Below, piece by piece: positions 1-5,089 of a stretch of 5,089 nucleotides of DNA (positions are counted from its first letter, which is position 1; each line of letters begins with the position of its first letter). Source of the DNA: Actinomycetota bacterium (lineage in GTDB: Bacteria; Actinomycetota; Thermoleophilia; Gaiellales; Gaiellaceae); the NCBI GenBank assembly GCA_013811645.1, contig JACCUU010000148.1, positions 1 through 5,089 of the forward strand, read 5' to 3'. The translations under genes were made by a program, and so were the position numbers. The notes under the pieces were generated by a model. It was not told the origin of the DNA, did no database searches, and saw only the letters and a list, made by a program, of their open reading frames with translations.

Positions 1-111
1 CAGGAGGTCTTCGGCGACACGCGGCCGGCGAGCACGCTCGTCGAGATCTCCCGCCTCGCCGTCGAGGGGGCGAAGGTCGAGGTCGAGTGCGTCGCCGTCG
101 TGCCCTCGTGA
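1..111 (+). CDS. Rid-family (YjgF/YER057c/UK114) protein, C-terminal fragment
   Basis: Frame 1 is open from the window edge and ends at TGA 109-111, giving the last 36 residues of a protein whose start lies upstream. The stretch RPASTLVEISRLAVEGAKVE followed by VECVAV matches the closing strand-helix-strand of the Rid family, the same region as PARSCVEVARLP...IEIEAIAV in E. coli RidA. Rid proteins are small cytosolic trimers; RidA itself hydrolyses reactive enamine/imine intermediates to ketones. Here the position equivalent to RidA Arg105, which binds the substrate carboxylate, appears to be Ser (fragment residue 11, bases 31-33), so classical 2-imino acid deaminase activity is doubtful and a divergent Rid subfamily is more likely. 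The stop overlaps the amidase start by GTGA (108-111), implying co-transcription and coupled translation. The family call is fairly firm; the function is open because most of the protein is missing. Confidence 0.8.
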   Translation, partial: QEVFGDTRPASTLVEISRLAVEGAKVEVECVAVVPS

Positions 112-1217
112 ACGACGACCGCTGGAACGCGTTCATCACGCGGGTCGACCCCGAAGAGCCGAAACCCGGCCCGTTGTCCGGTCGGACCCTCGCCGTCAAG
201 GACCTGTTCGACACCGCGGGTGTGCGCACCACCTACGGCTCCGGCCTGTACGCCGACCACGTCCCGACGCGGACGGCGGTCGCCGCGCAGCGGCTGCTCG
301 ACGCCGGGGCGGTGCTCGTGGGCAAGACCAACCTCACGGAATTCGCCTGGGGCGTGCTCGGCGACAACCAGTGGCACGGCCTGTGCCGGAATCCGACCCG
401 CCCCGGACTGACGACCGGAGGCTCTTCGAGCGGCTCGGCGGCCGCGCTCGCCGCCGGTCTCTGCGACCTCGCGCTCGGCACGGACACAGGCTGCTCGGTT
501 CGGCTTCCGTCCGCGGCATGCGAGGTCGTCGGCCTCAAGTCGCAGTGGGGGCTGATTTCTCTGAAGGGCGTGTTTCCGCTCTGCCCAACGCTCGACACGG
601 TCGGACCGATGGCTCGAAGCGTGGCCGAGGTCGCGCTCGCCTGGTCGGTCCTGACCGAGCGCCCGGTTCCCGAGCCCGGCGTGGCCGGGCTGACCGTCGG
701 CCTGCTCCGGCAACCGCCGGGTATCGGAGACGGACGCGTGACCGAGACGAGCGACGCCGCGGAAGAGTGGGTGTCTGACCTCGAGCAGCTCGGCGCACGC
801 GTGGTCGAAGCACGCATACCGGAGCCCGACGCGAACACGTGGCCGCAGTTCCAGCACGAGGCGCTGCAATCGCACGCGACGACCTTCCCGAGCCGCGCGG
901 ACGAGTATGGGGTTGTCATGAGGAAGAAGCTCGAAGCAGCGCAGCGAGCGACCGCGGACGAGATCGCGGCGGCCTATCGCGCGATCGAGACCTGGCGGAG
1001 CTACGAACCAGAAGTGGATCTCTTCGTCACCCCGTGCTACGCGGTCGAGCTGCCGCCCGAGGACGCCGACGAGCTCGAGGTCCGCTTGCCCCTGACCTCC
1101 TTCCTGCGCTGGGTGAACCTCACGGGCTGGGCCGGGCTCGCGATCGGGAACATGCAGCTGATCGCGCCTCGGGACGAGGTCGTTCTGGCCGCCGGGCTCG
1201 CCTGGGAGAGTCGCTAG
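108..1217 (+). CDS. Amidase signature (AS) family hydrolase, short form
   Basis: This 369-residue cytosolic protein of the amidase signature family hydrolyses a C-N amide-type bond through a Ser-cisSer-Lys triad. Visible landmarks are Lys31 in LAVKDLFD, the cis-Ser 106 in GGSSSGS, and the nucleophile Ser130 in LGTDTGCSVR. The 24-residue gap between the two serines is the family's usual one. GPMARS at 166-171 and an NLTGW segment near the C-terminus also fit. I chose GTG 108 because it shares GTGA with the upstream Rid stop; no Shine-Dalgarno is evident, so translation probably depends on coupling. An in-frame GTG at 87 would add seven mostly Arg residues and overlap the Rid gene more. Oddities: it is shorter than typical AS enzymes (about 450-500 residues), the Gly before the nucleophile is Cys129, and the C-terminal segment that usually reads like P-x-G...GLPVGLQLVG is compressed to GLAIGNMQLIAPRDE. 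The substrate is unknown. A GatA subunit is unlikely because no gatB or gatC is seen here. Confidence 0.9.
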   Translation: MNDDRWNAFITRVDPEEPKPGPLSGRTLAVKDLFDTAGVRTTYGSGLYADHVPTRTAVAAQRLLDAGAVLVGKTNLTEFAWGVLGDNQWHGLCRNPTRPGLTTGGSSSGSAAALAAGLCDLALGTDTGCSVRLPSAACEVVGLKSQWGLISLKGVFPLCPTLDTVGPMARSVAEVALAWSVLTERPVPEPGVAGLTVGLLRQPPGIGDGRVTETSDAAEEWVSDLEQLGARVVEARIPEPDANTWPQFQHEALQSHATTFPSRADEYGVVMRKKLEAAQRATADEIAAAYRAIETWRSYEPEVDLFVTPCYAVELPPEDADELEVRLPLTSFLRWVNLTGWAGLAIGNMQLIAPRDEVVLAAGLAWESR

Positions 1218-1242
1218 AACCATGGCCCAAGGGCACCGGTAA

Positions 1243-1253
1243 TCGATTATCGA
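1243..1253. repeat. Small perfect dyad, possible operator
   Basis: TCGATTATCGA is a perfect 5-bp inverted repeat around one central base, lying in the amidase-livH gap about 11 bases upstream of the candidate -35 box. A one-base centre cannot form a useful hairpin, so if it matters it would be as a protein-binding dyad. It is AT-richer than its surroundings. No known operator consensus is recognised, and a dyad this short can occur by chance. Confidence 0.2.
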
Positions 1254-1264
1254 GCGCCTGTCCG

Positions 1265-1293
1265 TTGAAACTCCCGGAGCAGGTTGGTAGGTT
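1265..1293 (+). promoter_or_regulatory. Candidate promoter ahead of the permease genes
   Basis: The gap between the amidase stop and the livH start contains TTGAAA (1265-1270), five of six matches to a sigma-70-type -35 box. After exactly 17 bases comes TAGGTT (1288-1293), which fits the relaxed actinobacterial -10 pattern TAnnnT. A start site 7-10 bases downstream would fall at about 1300-1303, almost on the GTG proposed as the livH start, so the transcript would be nearly leaderless. The -10 overlaps the only weak Shine-Dalgarno-like stretch (GGTAGG, 1286-1291), so the same bases could instead serve as a ribosome site for the alternative TTG start at 1298. This is pattern matching on short motifs in a gap that may simply be read through from the amidase gene. 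Confidence 0.35.
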
Positions 1294-1303
1294 CGTTTTG
1301 CCT

Positions 1304-2434
1304 GTGAGGGAGCGAGTCAGCGCCTGGGGCGTCGGGGGGACCGTGCCGCGGATAGCCGCGGCTGCGCTGGTCGTATTCTCGATTCTCTACGTGCTCGTGA
1401 TCGCCAAACCTCCCGGAGAGTTCGGCGGCGGGGACTGGCGAACGACGAACTTCGGCTCGGCCGCCGACGATCCGAACGCGTTCATCGCGACGATCCTCGA
1501 CGGGCTGACATTTGCCGGTCTGCTGTTCATCGTCGCAAGCGGCTTCTCGCTGATCTTCGGGCTCATGCGGGTCGTGAACATGGCCCACGGCGCCTTCTAT
1601 CTGCTCGGTGGGTACGTCGCCTACGAGGTTCAGCAGCGAATGACGGGATCCGGTTTCGGCCTCCAGTCGGGCGAGGTGAACACGCTCGAATGGGTGGTGC
1701 CGTGGCTCATCGCAATGGTCTGTATCGGCGTTTTCGGCCTCGGCGTGCAGCAGCTCCTTCTCCGCTGGAATCAGGGACAGGATCTTCGCCAGGCGCTGAT
1801 CACGATCGCGGTCTCCGTAATCGTCGCCGATCAGGTGATCGCCCATTTTCCGCGAACCGTCCCCGCTGGTACGCAGCGTTTTGGGGGGAACGCCGTCAGT
1901 CTCTCGTGGCCCGGCTGGACAAATCAGTTCGTCGACCTGCACGTCGCTGGAGTCAGCTACTCGCTCGCGCGACTCGTCATGCTGGGGCTCGGAGTCGGGG
2001 TCGGGATCGCCCTCTGGCTGTGGTTGCACCGAACGAAGACCGGGCTCGTCATCCGTGCGGGTGTCGACGACCGCCAGATGACCTCGGCGATCGGCATCAA
2101 CATCCAGACGACGTTCGCAATCGCGTTCCTCGTCGGCTCCGCGCTCGCGGCATTCGGCGCCGTCGTCGGCGGCTCGCAGGCCTCCATCGCTCAGGGGCGG
2201 GACGGGGAGTGGCTTCTCTTCTCGCTCGTCGTGGTGATCATCGGTGGGATGGGCTCGCTCGCCGGCGCCGCCGTCGGGTCGGTGCTTTACGGCCTCGTTT
2301 TCTCGTTCGCGGTCGCCTACCTTCCGACGACCGGAAACGAGTGCTGCACCCAGTACTCGGTGGTGCTGACGTTCATCCTGATGGCGCTCGTGCTCGCCTT
2401 TCGCCCACAAGGGCTGTTCGGGAGAGTCGGGTGA
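1304..2434 (+). CDS. livH: HAAT-family ABC transporter permease, LivH type
   Basis: Integral membrane permease, one of the pair that forms the channel of a branched-chain-amino-acid-type (polar amino acid/amide/urea) ABC importer. The family core is clear: GLMRVVNMAHGAFYLLGGYV near residues 86-105 matches E. coli LivH YGIIGMINFAHGEVYMIGSYV, the cytoplasmic coupling loop RAGVDDRQMTSAIGIN (251-266) matches RACAEDLKMASLLGIN, GGMGSLAGA begins at 314, and the C-terminus ends RPQGLFGR. About nine hydrophobic segments are visible. With a GTG start at 1304 the protein has 376 residues against roughly 300 for typical LivH. The excess is an N-terminal hydrophobic helix (about 17-34) plus a Gly/Asp-rich linker up to about 60. 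The start is uncertain: TTG 1298 has GGTAGG six bases upstream, and GTG 1343 and TTG 1265 are also in frame. Its stop shares GTGA (2431-2434) with livM. The symbol marks the family; the transported substrate is unknown. Confidence 0.9.
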   Translation: MRERVSAWGVGGTVPRIAAAALVVFSILYVLVIAKPPGEFGGGDWRTTNFGSAADDPNAFIATILDGLTFAGLLFIVASGFSLIFGLMRVVNMAHGAFYLLGGYVAYEVQQRMTGSGFGLQSGEVNTLEWVVPWLIAMVCIGVFGLGVQQLLLRWNQGQDLRQALITIAVSVIVADQVIAHFPRTVPAGTQRFGGNAVSLSWPGWTNQFVDLHVAGVSYSLARLVMLGLGVGVGIALWLWLHRTKTGLVIRAGVDDRQMTSAIGINIQTTFAIAFLVGSALAAFGAVVGGSQASIAQGRDGEWLLFSLVVVIIGGMGSLAGAAVGSVLYGLVFSFAVAYLPTTGNECCTQYSVVLTFILMALVLAFRPQGLFGRVG

Positions 2435-3507
2435 CGCACGACACTGCCAAGGTCGTCACCGAACGCGCGATCGGAGTCGGCGCCCTTGTCCTCGCGGTGC
2501 TCGCGCCACTCCTCGTCAGCGATTTCTGGCTGAACTCGATCCTCACCCAGGGGCTCATCCTCGGAATCGGCGCCGCGAGCCTCATCTTTCTCTCGGCGTA
2601 CGGCGGCATGATCTCGCTCGCACAGACCGGTCTCATGGGCATCGCCGGCTACGCGCTCGCGAACATGGTCACGCAACGCGTTCCCGGCGGTGAGACGAAA
2701 GGCCTGTTGCTCGGATGGGACCCGACGCTCTCGTTGGTTGCCGCCATCCTCCTGACGGTCGGCATCGGACTCGTCTTCGGCGCCGTCGCGTCGCGAAGCT
2801 TCGGGATCTACTTCCTCATGCTGACGCTCACCTACACGGTGATCGCATTTCTATTCGTGGGCTCGGTGACACTCATCGGCGGATTCTCGCCGGTGGCCGG
2901 AGTGGACGCCTACACGCCGGGATTCATCGGTGACATCGTCAACGACCGGGACCGCCTCTACTTCATCTCGCTGATCGTCGCCGCGTTCGTCTACGTGCTC
3001 ATCCGCTACCTGACGCGTACTCCGTTCGGGATCTCACTGCAGGGAATCCGCGACGAGCCCGTACGGATGGCGTCGCTCGGCTACAACGTCGCCGTTCATC
3101 GCACGCTGGCGTTCGGTATCGGAGCGTTCGTCGCCGCGCTCGGTGGCGTCCTCTATGCCTGGTGGTTCGGGCAGCTCTCACCGACGATCATGGGCCTCGA
3201 CGCAACGATCCAGCTCCTCGTGATCGCCGTCATCGGTGGGCTTCGTCGGATCGAGGGGGCCTGGCTCGGTGCGATCGCGTTCCTCGTGATCAACAACGAG
3301 ATCACGAATCGGATCCCGTCCTCAGGCCTGCCCGTCATCGGAGGAACGTTCAACACCGTGATCGGCGTCATCTTCCTCGTCATCGTCATCGTGTCCCCCG
3401 ACGGCCTCATGGGCCTGTGGGATCGGGCGTGGAGCCTTGCGAAACGTGGCGGGCCTCCTCGAGAAACCCCCGGTGCTCAGCCTGCGGCAGAGGCGAGCTC
3501 GTCGTGA
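2431..3507 (+). CDS. livM: HAAT-family ABC transporter permease, LivM type
   Basis: Second membrane permease (358 residues), expected to pair with the LivH-type protein. The LivM signature is present: YGGMISLAQTGLMGIAGYAL near residues 57-76, the SFGIYFLMLTLTY helix that follows it in the family, the coupling loop GIRDEPVRMASLGYN (205-219), matching the family's AIRENE..RAEALGYN, and a C-terminal SPDGLMGLWDR resembling the usual PxGLxG ending. GTG 2431 is chosen because it overlaps the livH stop by four bases and has GGGAGAG (2420-2426) at good spacing; the frame stays open upstream only as an out-of-frame shadow of livH. The loop usually written GG(L/M)G(S/T)..G reads GGLRRIEG (269-276), with two arginines. 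The tail after the last helix is hydrophilic, Pro/Ala/Ser-rich, and carries no ATPase domain, unlike LivM-LivG fusions. Confidence 0.92.
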   Translation: MTHDTAKVVTERAIGVGALVLAVLAPLLVSDFWLNSILTQGLILGIGAASLIFLSAYGGMISLAQTGLMGIAGYALANMVTQRVPGGETKGLLLGWDPTLSLVAAILLTVGIGLVFGAVASRSFGIYFLMLTLTYTVIAFLFVGSVTLIGGFSPVAGVDAYTPGFIGDIVNDRDRLYFISLIVAAFVYVLIRYLTRTPFGISLQGIRDEPVRMASLGYNVAVHRTLAFGIGAFVAALGGVLYAWWFGQLSPTIMGLDATIQLLVIAVIGGLRRIEGAWLGAIAFLVINNEITNRIPSSGLPVIGGTFNTVIGVIFLVIVIVSPDGLMGLWDRAWSLAKRGGPPRETPGAQPAAEASSS

Positions 3508-3525
3508 AGGGAGGGTGGATCGGAT

Positions 3526-3564
3526 AACAGGAGTTGTTTAGGGTCGTCCTACGAACAGGAGTTG
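3526..3564 (+). repeat. 11-bp direct repeat AACAGGAGTTG, two copies
   Basis: AACAGGAGTTG occurs at 3526-3536 and again, unchanged, at 3554-3564, 28 bases start to start, separated by 17 bases. Both copies lie between livM and the binding-protein gene and each contains an AGGAG core. They may be paired protein-binding sites, duplicated ribosome-binding sequence, or the remains of a small local duplication. The identity is seen directly; the role is unknown. Confidence 0.6.
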
Positions 3565-3571
3565 GAGACGC

Positions 3572-3598
3572 GTGCAGTCACAAAGGAGGAACACATGA
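3572..3598 (+). other. Possible 8-codon leader ORF overlapping the binding-protein start
   Basis: GTG 3572 opens a mini-frame encoding VQSQRRNT and stopping at TGA 3596-3598, so its stop forms ATGA with the ATG of the binding-protein gene. A GGAG (3564-3567) sits four bases upstream as a possible ribosome site. Its fifth and sixth codons are AGG-AGG, tandem rare arginine codons formed by the Shine-Dalgarno of the next gene. If translated, it could couple or gate translation of the binding protein. Any strong SD read in this frame yields AGG-AGG, so chance is a real alternative. Confidence 0.2.
3582..3589 (+). promoter_or_regulatory. Strong ribosome binding site for the binding-protein gene
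   Basis: AAAGGAGG is a near-perfect complement to the 3' end of 16S rRNA, with a five-base spacer to ATG 3595. It decides the start over the in-frame upstream TTG at 3562. The other starts in the window are GTG, with weaker or absent Shine-Dalgarno sequences, so this site probably raises binding-protein output above the membrane subunits. Confidence 0.9.
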
Positions 3599-5004
3599 AA
3601 GTAGGCAAGTGGAAGCTTCTGCTTCCGCTGGCGCTGCTCGTCGTGGCCGGAACGGTCATGACCTCCGGCGCTTTCGCAACGAACGCCCAGAGCGGTGAGG
3701 TCAAGGTGGCGATCATGACCGACTGCAAGGGGGCGTTTGCGTTCGGGTACGAAGTGGACACCGCCGGCGTCATCGCAGCGTTCTCCACGTATGCGGGCGC
3801 AAAACCGACAAACAAGAAGAAGCCGTCAGCCGGGATGCTCGGCGGCCGGGCAGGTGGCAAGAAGATCAACATCGTCGGTATCGGTTGCGGTGACGAGACT
3901 CCGGCGCTCGCGCTCAAGGAGACGCGTCGGCTCATGAACCAACTCGCAGCCGACGTCATGCTCGGCCCGCTGTCCGGTGACGAGGCCGTCGCAATCGCGA
4001 ACTACGCGAAGGCGAATCCGAAGAAGACGATCATCATCGGCACGGCCGGCTCACAGGATCCGACGATGCAGATCGCTCCGAAGAACGTCTTCCGCTACCA
4101 CGGAGACGGGGCCCAGTGGAACGCCGGCCTCGGAGAGATCGTCTACAAGAAGCTCGGCTGGCGTACGGCAGCGATCATCGGGGATGACTACAGCTTCCCG
4201 TGGACGTCAGCAGCGGGCATCATCGCCGACTTCTGCGGCATCGGCGGCAAGATCACGAAGCGGGTCTGGACGCCACCGCAGGGTGGTGACTACGCACCCT
4301 TCATCCGCCAGTTGCCGCGGCCGAACCAGGTCGACGGGTACTTCTGGCTCATCGGTGGAGCGAACACGAATGCTGGATTCAACGCGTTCGAGCAGGCTTA
4401 CGGGCCCGTGAGCGCGAAGCAGCACTCAGGCAACCTGTTCCTCTACTTCCTCGGTGCCGATTCGACGGTCGCGCCACGTTTGATCGGCGCGTACTTCGGC
4501 GGGTTCGGAACGGCGCAGACCGGTGAGCTGAAGACCGCTCAGGCTCAGAAGTACGTGAAGCAGGCGGGCCGCTGGTTCCCGGGTGTCGCCGACATCAACG
4601 ACGGGTTCTTCTACAACTACTGGAACGCCACCTGGGCCCTCGTCCAGGGGCTGAACAACGCCAAGCCGAAGGGCTCGGTCGGAGCTGCTCTCCAGGCCGC
4701 GCTCCCGCGGACTCTGAAGCCGGCCTTCCAGGTCGCCAACAACGGCGTCCTGCGGCTCGACAGCAGGCGTCAGGCAATCCAGGATCAGTACCCGCTCCAG
4801 ATCGTTCGGGGCGCGGACGGCAAGCCGACGAACACGATCGCCGGCTACGTGGCCAACGTCGACCAGACGTTCGGGGGCTACTTCGGCCCGAACAAGCCGG
4901 CACCCGGCCGGAACTTCCCGCCCTGCGTCAAGAAGAAGCTGCCGTGGCAGGGCAAGATCAAGGTCGTCAAGAACGGCGTCATCACCAACCAGAACATCAA
5001 GTAG
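3595..5004 (+). CDS. Secreted type I periplasmic/extracellular substrate-binding protein of the HAAT importer
   Basis: This 469-residue protein is the solute receptor that delivers ligand to the LivH/LivM permeases. A Sec signal peptide is clear: MKVGKWK, a hydrophobic core LLLPLALLVVAGTVM, then likely cleavage after AFA (residue 28) or TNA (31). No Cys follows, so it is not a lipoprotein. The mature part has the type I (Peripla_BP_6) layout: first strand VKVAIMTDCKGAF, strand KINIVGIGC, GPLSGDEAVAIANYA (S127 at the usual ligand-binding Ser position), GTAGSQDP (149-156), the interlobe strand AAIIGDDYSFPW (D197-W203), and GGDYAPFIRQLP, matching the family's DFSP.I..L. It is about 100 residues longer than E. 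coli LivJ, with a Lys/Gly-rich insert at about 70-90 and a basic C-terminal tail. Four cysteines (44, 98, 214, 444) could form disulfides. The ATG with a strong SD fixes the start. The ligand cannot be read from sequence; the family binds amino acids, amides, urea and aromatic acids. Confidence 0.93.
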   Translation: MKVGKWKLLLPLALLVVAGTVMTSGAFATNAQSGEVKVAIMTDCKGAFAFGYEVDTAGVIAAFSTYAGAKPTNKKKPSAGMLGGRAGGKKINIVGIGCGDETPALALKETRRLMNQLAADVMLGPLSGDEAVAIANYAKANPKKTIIIGTAGSQDPTMQIAPKNVFRYHGDGAQWNAGLGEIVYKKLGWRTAAIIGDDYSFPWTSAAGIIADFCGIGGKITKRVWTPPQGGDYAPFIRQLPRPNQVDGYFWLIGGANTNAGFNAFEQAYGPVSAKQHSGNLFLYFLGADSTVAPRLIGAYFGGFGTAQTGELKTAQAQKYVKQAGRWFPGVADINDGFFYNYWNATWALVQGLNNAKPKGSVGAALQAALPRTLKPAFQVANNGVLRLDSRRQAIQDQYPLQIVRGADGKPTNTIAGYVANVDQTFGGYFGPNKPAPGRNFPPCVKKKLPWQGKIKVVKNGVITNQNIK

Positions 5005-5008
5005 GTAC

Positions 5009-5089
5009 GTGACGGCAGCAGCACCGTCCGTCGAACACGCCGAGCCGGCCCTCCGCTTGCGGGGGGTCGGTCGGCGCTTCGGCGGCTTG
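5009..5089 (+). CDS. livG: HAAT-family ABC transporter ATPase, LivG type, N-terminal fragment
   Basis: GTG 5009 opens a frame that runs off the window after 27 codons. After a short Ala/Glu-rich leader the peptide reads ALRLRGVGRRFGGL, the first strand of a LivG ATPase (E. coli LivG has the same FGGL before the Walker A loop). The Walker A, Q-loop and signature motifs lie beyond the edge. FGGL separates LivG from LivF, which usually has a YG variant here. The start lies four bases after the binding-protein stop, with only a weak AGTAGG upstream, so translation is probably coupled. The exact start could differ within the leader, but the operon position supports the family call strongly. Confidence 0.8.
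   Translation, partial: MTAAAPSVEHAEPALRLRGVGRRFGGL

Larger units (their letters stand above)
3508..3594 (+). promoter_or_regulatory. 87-base control region before the binding-protein gene
   Basis: This is the longest gap inside the transporter operon; the neighbouring junctions either overlap by four bases or are separated by four. It is unusually purine-rich, with SD-like tracts at 3508-3515, 3529-3533 (AGGAG), 3557-3561 (AGGAG) and 3584-3588 (AGGAG, inside the true ribosome site). The last three start 28 and 27 bases apart. A weak inverted repeat TAGG...CCTA lies at 3539-3551. I see no convincing -35/-10 pair and no terminator. The arrangement suggests translational or mRNA-level control of the binding protein relative to the permeases, but this is inference. 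Confidence 0.4.

Noticed and set aside
233..919. - strand open frame of 228 codons opposite the amidase
   Set aside because: Ser/Pro/Arg-rich translation without recognisable motifs, fully antisense to a gene with an intact catalytic triad.
108..1217. Amidase as GatA (aspartyl/glutamyl-tRNA amidotransferase subunit A)
   Set aside because: The protein is too short, differs at DTGCS and the C-terminus, and sits in a transporter operon with no gatC or gatB partner visible.
1222..1242. Six-codon ATG frame (MAQGHR) in the amidase-livH gap
   Set aside because: The only SD-like tract is too far upstream, the stop does not couple to livH, and such short frames are frequent by chance.
839..1303. N-terminal extension of the livH frame back into the amidase gene
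   Set aside because: This part overlaps the amidase in another frame and reads as an Arg-rich shadow; membrane-protein-like sequence begins only after about 1340.
1247..2410. Long open frame on the - strand (387 codons) opposite livH
   Set aside because: It is antisense to a well-recognised permease, its translation is a low-complexity Asp/Glu/Arg/His-rich string with no family resemblance, and long antisense frames are expected in GC-rich coding DNA.
1690..2430. N-terminal extension of the livM frame across livH
   Set aside because: It is an Arg-rich out-of-frame shadow of livH. The GTG at 2431 with GTGA overlap and GGGAGAG is the natural start.
3515..3541. Second short frame GTG 3515 to TAG 3539-3541 after livM
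   Set aside because: The SD-like tract runs directly into the start codon with no spacer, and it neither overlaps nor couples to the next gene.
3539..3551. Inverted repeat TAGG...CCTA as a terminator
   Set aside because: The stem is only four or five pairs, with no following U-tract, and downstream operon genes continue at once.

Overview
This is a GC-rich window in which every supportable gene lies on the + strand and is tightly packed. It reads as the middle of one catabolic/uptake operon. The order is: 3' end of a Rid-family (YjgF/YER057c/UK114) gene, an amidase-signature hydrolase, two branched-chain-amino-acid-type (HAAT family) ABC permeases of LivH and LivM type, a secreted type I substrate-binding protein, and the first 27 codons of a LivG-type ATPase. 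Frequent GTG starts, 4-base GTGA stop/start overlaps, heavy use of CTC, GTC, ATC and TCG codons, and the style of the binding protein suggest a high-GC actinobacterial lineage, possibly Thermoleophilia. That placement is inference from composition and protein style only.

Layout: 1-111 Rid-like C-terminus; 108-1217 amidase, sharing GTGA with the Rid gene; 1218-1303 a gap with a promoter-like TTGAAA-17-TAGGTT pair and a small perfect dyad; 1304-2434 LivH-type permease; 2431-3507 LivM-type permease, again overlapping by GTGA; 3508-3594 an 87-base gap with an 11-bp direct repeat, a possible 8-codon leader ORF and a strong Shine-Dalgarno; 3595-5004 binding protein; 5009-5089 start of the LivG ATPase, running off the window. 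A LivF-type second ATPase would be expected beyond the right edge.

Working model (inference): the exported binding protein captures a small polar solute, LivH/LivM with the LivG (and presumably LivF) ATPases import it, and the amidase and Rid-like protein act on it or on a reactive product inside the cell. An amide- or ureide-type compound fits the amidase better than a branched-chain amino acid, but the sequence does not identify the substrate.

I found no RNA gene, CRISPR array, mobile element, clear rho-independent terminator or plainly novel system. The points most worth a second look are the control region before the binding-protein gene, the active-site departures in the Rid-like protein and the amidase, the extra N-terminal helix of LivH, and the binding protein's signal peptide, which has no lipobox.
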